From Paracentrotus lividus (lineage: Eukaryota > Echinodermata > Echinoidea > Camarodonta > Echinidae): a stretch of DNA of 64,000 bases. Under the pieces are notes generated by a model that saw only the letters and a program-made list of their open reading frames with translations, ran no database searches and was not told the origin of the DNA. The DNA lies in the NCBI GenBank assembly GCA_940671915.1, contig CALNVZ010003433.1:18657533-18721532 (forward strand), read 5' to 3'. Position 1 is the first letter of the stretch. Every line of letters starts with the position of its first letter. The translations under genes and the position numbers were made by a program. Positions 60,745 through 64,000 of this stretch are shown here, one piece after another.

Positions 60745-61375
60745 ATCATACTCTTGCTTTCTAGAGTCTCATGTAAAGTTTGGAGTGAGAGAGAAGAGAA
60801 ATCTAATTGTATAGGGGAGAGACCATAATTTATTTGTAGGGGAGGGGGAGGGGCCGTATCAGGAGGAAACTGAAGTCTTTGTTGCCATGTCAGGCAAGCA
60901 AACACAATTTTCTTTTTACTCGCCAAACCAAGTTAATTCAAGTTTGAAACATAAAGAAAACATGAGGATTTTGTCTACAAAAATAAAAATTTATGCCTAT
61001 TGAAGAGAGGCTTGTAACTTGTATCATTTGTCGTCAGTATTGCTCAATGATCATGATCATAGTCTTATTTTCTAGAGTATCATGTAAAGTTTAGGTAAGA
61101 GATAAGGCCATAATAGGGAAGGGGGCTGTATCTGCTCAATCAGTTAAATAGAATTGCTAACCAAGGAGAAAACTGAAGTATCTGTTGCCATTTCAGGCAA
61201 GCAAACACATTTTTTTTTCTTGCTTGCCAAACCAAATCAATCACAGTTTCTTGATAAATTTATGGGTATGGAAGAGAGGCCATCTTAGGGGAAGGAAGCC
61301 CCTGTCTGCTCTAGAATCACTAGCGGGGCTGGAAGTCCCCTTGTATCGTCTGTCGTCAGTATTGCTTAGAGGGAA
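60745..61375. repeat. Direct duplication of about 320 bp
   Basis: Copy 1 (about 60745-61050) and copy 2 (about 61060-61375) share in order: TTTCTAGAGT(C/A)TCATGTAAAG, a GTTGCCAT(G/T)TCAGGCAAGC block with AAACACA, a GCCAAACCAA word, a GGAAGAGAGGC or TGAAGAGAGGC word, and a TGTCGTCAGTATTGCT end. Copy 2 has a G/C-richer insertion (AAGCCCCTGTCTGCTCTAGA). Confidence 0.7.
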
Positions 61376-63560
61376 GTGCCGAGAAGGAGGGCGATAGGGT
61401 GTACTCCCTGGTTAAGTCTATATTTAGTTGGTTTCGGCTCAATTCATTCCCAGCTTAGAGTGAAAATATTGTGTTATGATAAGAAGTAGGCAGAACGAGA
61501 TGTGAAACTATGTTGTGCAGTTACGTGTAGATGCAAGTGTTAAAAACCTGTGACAAGGATGCAATAATATTGAAACAAATTGTGCTTCAAGAATATGATG
61601 TAATTGATACATTAAAATAGAATCTTTTACATTAAAAAGTTTCATTTTTGAAGCATATTGCATTGATCATGAACATGAAATGTAATTCATAAACTGAAAT
61701 AGAATCATATTACAAACAGTCTACCATATGTAACAGCCCCTGTGTACCAACTTTTTGAAATAAAGATTTAACAAATATCAATATGAGTTGAGTTACCTGT
61801 AATTTTCATGTTTAAACTGTGATGTTATACCTGTCACTATAAATCATGATAGGAGACTGATTCTCCCTTTCCCATATTACAAAAATTGATCACAAAGATT
61901 TATCCTACATAGGCCCTAGCTGATAAATATGAGGTAAAATATTACAAACATTAGAAATTCTAGCTGTTGAAGGGTATCAGTCATATTCATTTTTATATAG
62001 CTTGTCATACTAAAATACATCTAAATTGAGTTGTTTCCTCTAATATCCAGAGTCTAGCCTTTGGCTGACCTGTACATGACAGGGGCAATAGCTTCCTTGA
62101 CCATTGCCAATTGCAAAAGCGTGAGTTGAGTGAATGATCCTGCTCATTTTTTAATAATGCTAAATGTATTCTATAATTTGAGCATTTTTGAGTAATAGCC
62201 TAGAGTATACTAAACAGTTTCATATCCAGAATTTGATATAACATTTGTTAGATTTTGGAAAGTGAGAGAAAGTAAGAATAAAGATAGCATTCAATATTGA
62301 CCTAAAGCTAGGAACACATTTTTAGAGCCAGAAAGGCATAATCTGTGTTCAATGTACATGTACATGCATGAGTTATATGTATCTAAGTTCAACGTCCTTA
62401 TGGCTCTCAACCGAGGATACATTCTACTAAGACGTAGACTTTGTGAAGGAAGGAGAGCTTCCTGGATGGTGATGGCCTGGCACCGTGTTCTAATTCAGAA
62501 CAGAAACGACCATCAAAGTCCATACATCAAATATCGATCAAGAAGCTCTGATGAAGGCATAAAGATTTATCTACTTTTTCTTGCATTTCAAATACATGTT
62601 TATCTTGCCAGAATCTTTGTAGCTGATATGTTGATGTACATATATGTTGTCTAGCAAGCAAAAAAGAGAATTTTGGTGGGAGGGTGTCAAAATTAAAAGT
62701 GAAAGGAAGTTAATATCATATTGGTACTGATAAACATGAAGATATGGATTTGCATATTGAATCGATTAATGGTGGTGACTTTTAAACTTTCAGAAATTTT
62801 AATTAATGCCATCTCTTTTTTAAAAATAACTTTTATTAGTGCTATTTCAACTGAGGTCAGATTTGTTGTCATCTTTTACCATCTTTCTCCAAAGAAACAC
62901 CTACTAACAAAACTCCTCTGGTATGACAGAAACAAACTTTTGACATGAAGAGCCTTGAGGCAAGACTAACAAAGGGGAAATGATGCAGAAGGCCATTTCC
63001 AGCATCAAGTCGGAGTAAATGTGTCATGAAATTGGTAAATTGATGGGCAGAAATCAGGAAATCCAGTCTGCAAATATGGCTAAATTCAAGCAAAAAGAGA
63101 TAGAAAAAAAAAATCTGAAGAATATCACCAAGGTGCTTTGAGACTCGTTAATGTGTAGCAGGATGTATGCAATTCAAGCTTGTTGCGCACGTTATACTGT
63201 CTTGTCAGAGCTGAAAAGATTTAACCTCATACAATCTAACGCAATGTTTAACATCCTTCTAGCTCTCAGCATAGATACCATGGGCTCGTGTGTTTTCTTT
63301 AGTGTGATTCATAGCAATCGAGCGAATGTCTAATACAGTGTAATTTTTGTCTGAATTGTCTCCTGATAAACCGCGAGCTAGACAGCGTGGACTTTTTTCA
63401 CGAAGGACACGGGGAGAAAAAAAAATAGTCCAAAAATACTCTTCTAGGTTTCCAAAGTAAATGGGATGTGGTCATAGGCATGCTATCAGATGACATTGTG
63501 TGTTCTATTATTAGGGCACTGAAATATTGTGCTTGACTTGTGTAGCTTTGAATTGGTCTC
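61376..63560 (+). other. Intron or intergenic sequence without a recognised gene
   Basis: No splice-bounded exon, RNA gene or clear mobile element is apparent. A stretch at 62395-62560 has a more balanced composition (CTATGGTGATGGCCTGGCAC-like) and opens a 100-codon frame, but without domain or splice context. Confidence 0.4.
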
Positions 63561-63562
63561 GG

Positions 63563-64000
63563 GTTAAAGGAGGAGTCCGGGCTGAAATGAAAAAGTTTTG
63601 TAAAATTAAGTAAAATTCATCAAGCACAACACAGAAAATTTCATCAAAATCGGATGAAAAATAACAAAGTTATGCATTTTTTTAGGTCTTGATTTTTTTT
63701 TGTAAAACAGTTCTTGGCTATTGTCTCATTGTCTCATTTGAATATTTGAATATTCAAATGAGCAAACTGATGATGTCACAGTCCCCCTACTTCTTGTGTA
63801 TTTTATTATATGAAATCCTATTTATCTCATTTTTTTCATATATTGCGTATACAGAAAATCTGTCCCTCATACTGAAATAAGTAAAAGCACTTGTGACCTT
63901 GAACATTCCATAAGGATTAATCCGTGTTTTTATGTCCGTGGGGCAGAAAATCTTGATAATTGGTATTTCATACAATAAAATACAAAGAAAGTAGGGGGAC
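63563..64000. mobile_element. Dispersed inverted-repeat element cut by the window end
   Basis: It starts with AAAGGAGGAGTCCGGGCTGA, followed by the word TTTCATCAAAATCGGATGAA, a phrase that recurs in many marine invertebrate genomes. Near its middle GTCCCCCTACTT...TATTTTATTATATGAAAT (63781-63815) is the inverted partner of ATTTCATACAATAAAATACA...AAGTAGGGGGAC at the window edge (63965-64000). The second outer end lies beyond the window. No ORF was recognised. Confidence 0.55.

Noticed and set aside
62352-62654. 100-codon plus-strand frame
   Set aside because: Better composition than most, but no domain, no splice sites and no homology that I recognise.

Overview
The window looks like AT-rich nuclear DNA from an invertebrate animal, most likely an echinoderm and probably a sea urchin. 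The reasons are: introns of many kilobases with short exons and GT/AG sites; many copies of ACATGTAC and TAGGCCTAC words; tRNA-derived SINEs with ATT-rich tails; a carbohydrate sulfotransferase of the Sulfotransfer_2 type, a family known to be expanded in echinoderms; and a dense mix of MITEs, foldback elements and LINE tails. The species assignment is an inference from style, not from a search. No prokaryotic operons, CRISPR arrays or rRNA genes were seen.

Layout. (1) About 2.26-13.24 kb holds the 3' part of a plus-strand gene for an acidic, low-complexity protein. It has three small in-phase exons, a longer acidic exon next to a SINE, a probable last exon near 10.3 kb and a roughly 2.8 kb 3' UTR. 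Its introns carry a SINE, a 170-180 bp tandem repeat, a decayed LINE and a 1.2 kb inverted-repeat element. (2) About 14.58-16.66 kb, minus strand, holds two exons of a decayed carbohydrate sulfotransferase facing the first gene tail to tail. (3) About 16.8-27.8 kb is repeat-rich: LINE tails, a pyrimidine minisatellite, recurring-motif blocks, a TA-flanked foldback element with a TTAA-flanked MITE inside it, 300-370 bp tandem repeats, and a 3.4 kb inverted-repeat element whose arms are about 157 bp tandem units built on a palindrome matching the YY1 core. (4) From 28.8 kb to the window end lies the 5' part of a plus-strand gene for a secreted protein: a signal-peptide exon, an 18.8 kb intron, then a 32 bp exon that starts a cysteine-bearing segment resembling the beginning of a von Willebrand factor C domain. 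The later exons were not found and probably lie beyond the window.

The first intron of the second gene holds a pogo/Tigger-like DNA transposon (TA target duplication) that has itself received a 5'-truncated L1/Tx1-like LINE with a 431-codon open frame, plus a perfect 24 bp-arm hairpin. The second intron holds two cleanly bounded non-autonomous elements, one with a 5 bp target duplication and one hAT-like with an 8 bp duplication, and several local tandem duplications. There is one short assembly gap inside a poly-G run near 46.95 kb. I found no convincing new gene system. The most unusual signals are the palindrome arrays, the nested insertions with exact target duplications, and several blocks where a 14-20 bp word recurs in otherwise diverged sequence.
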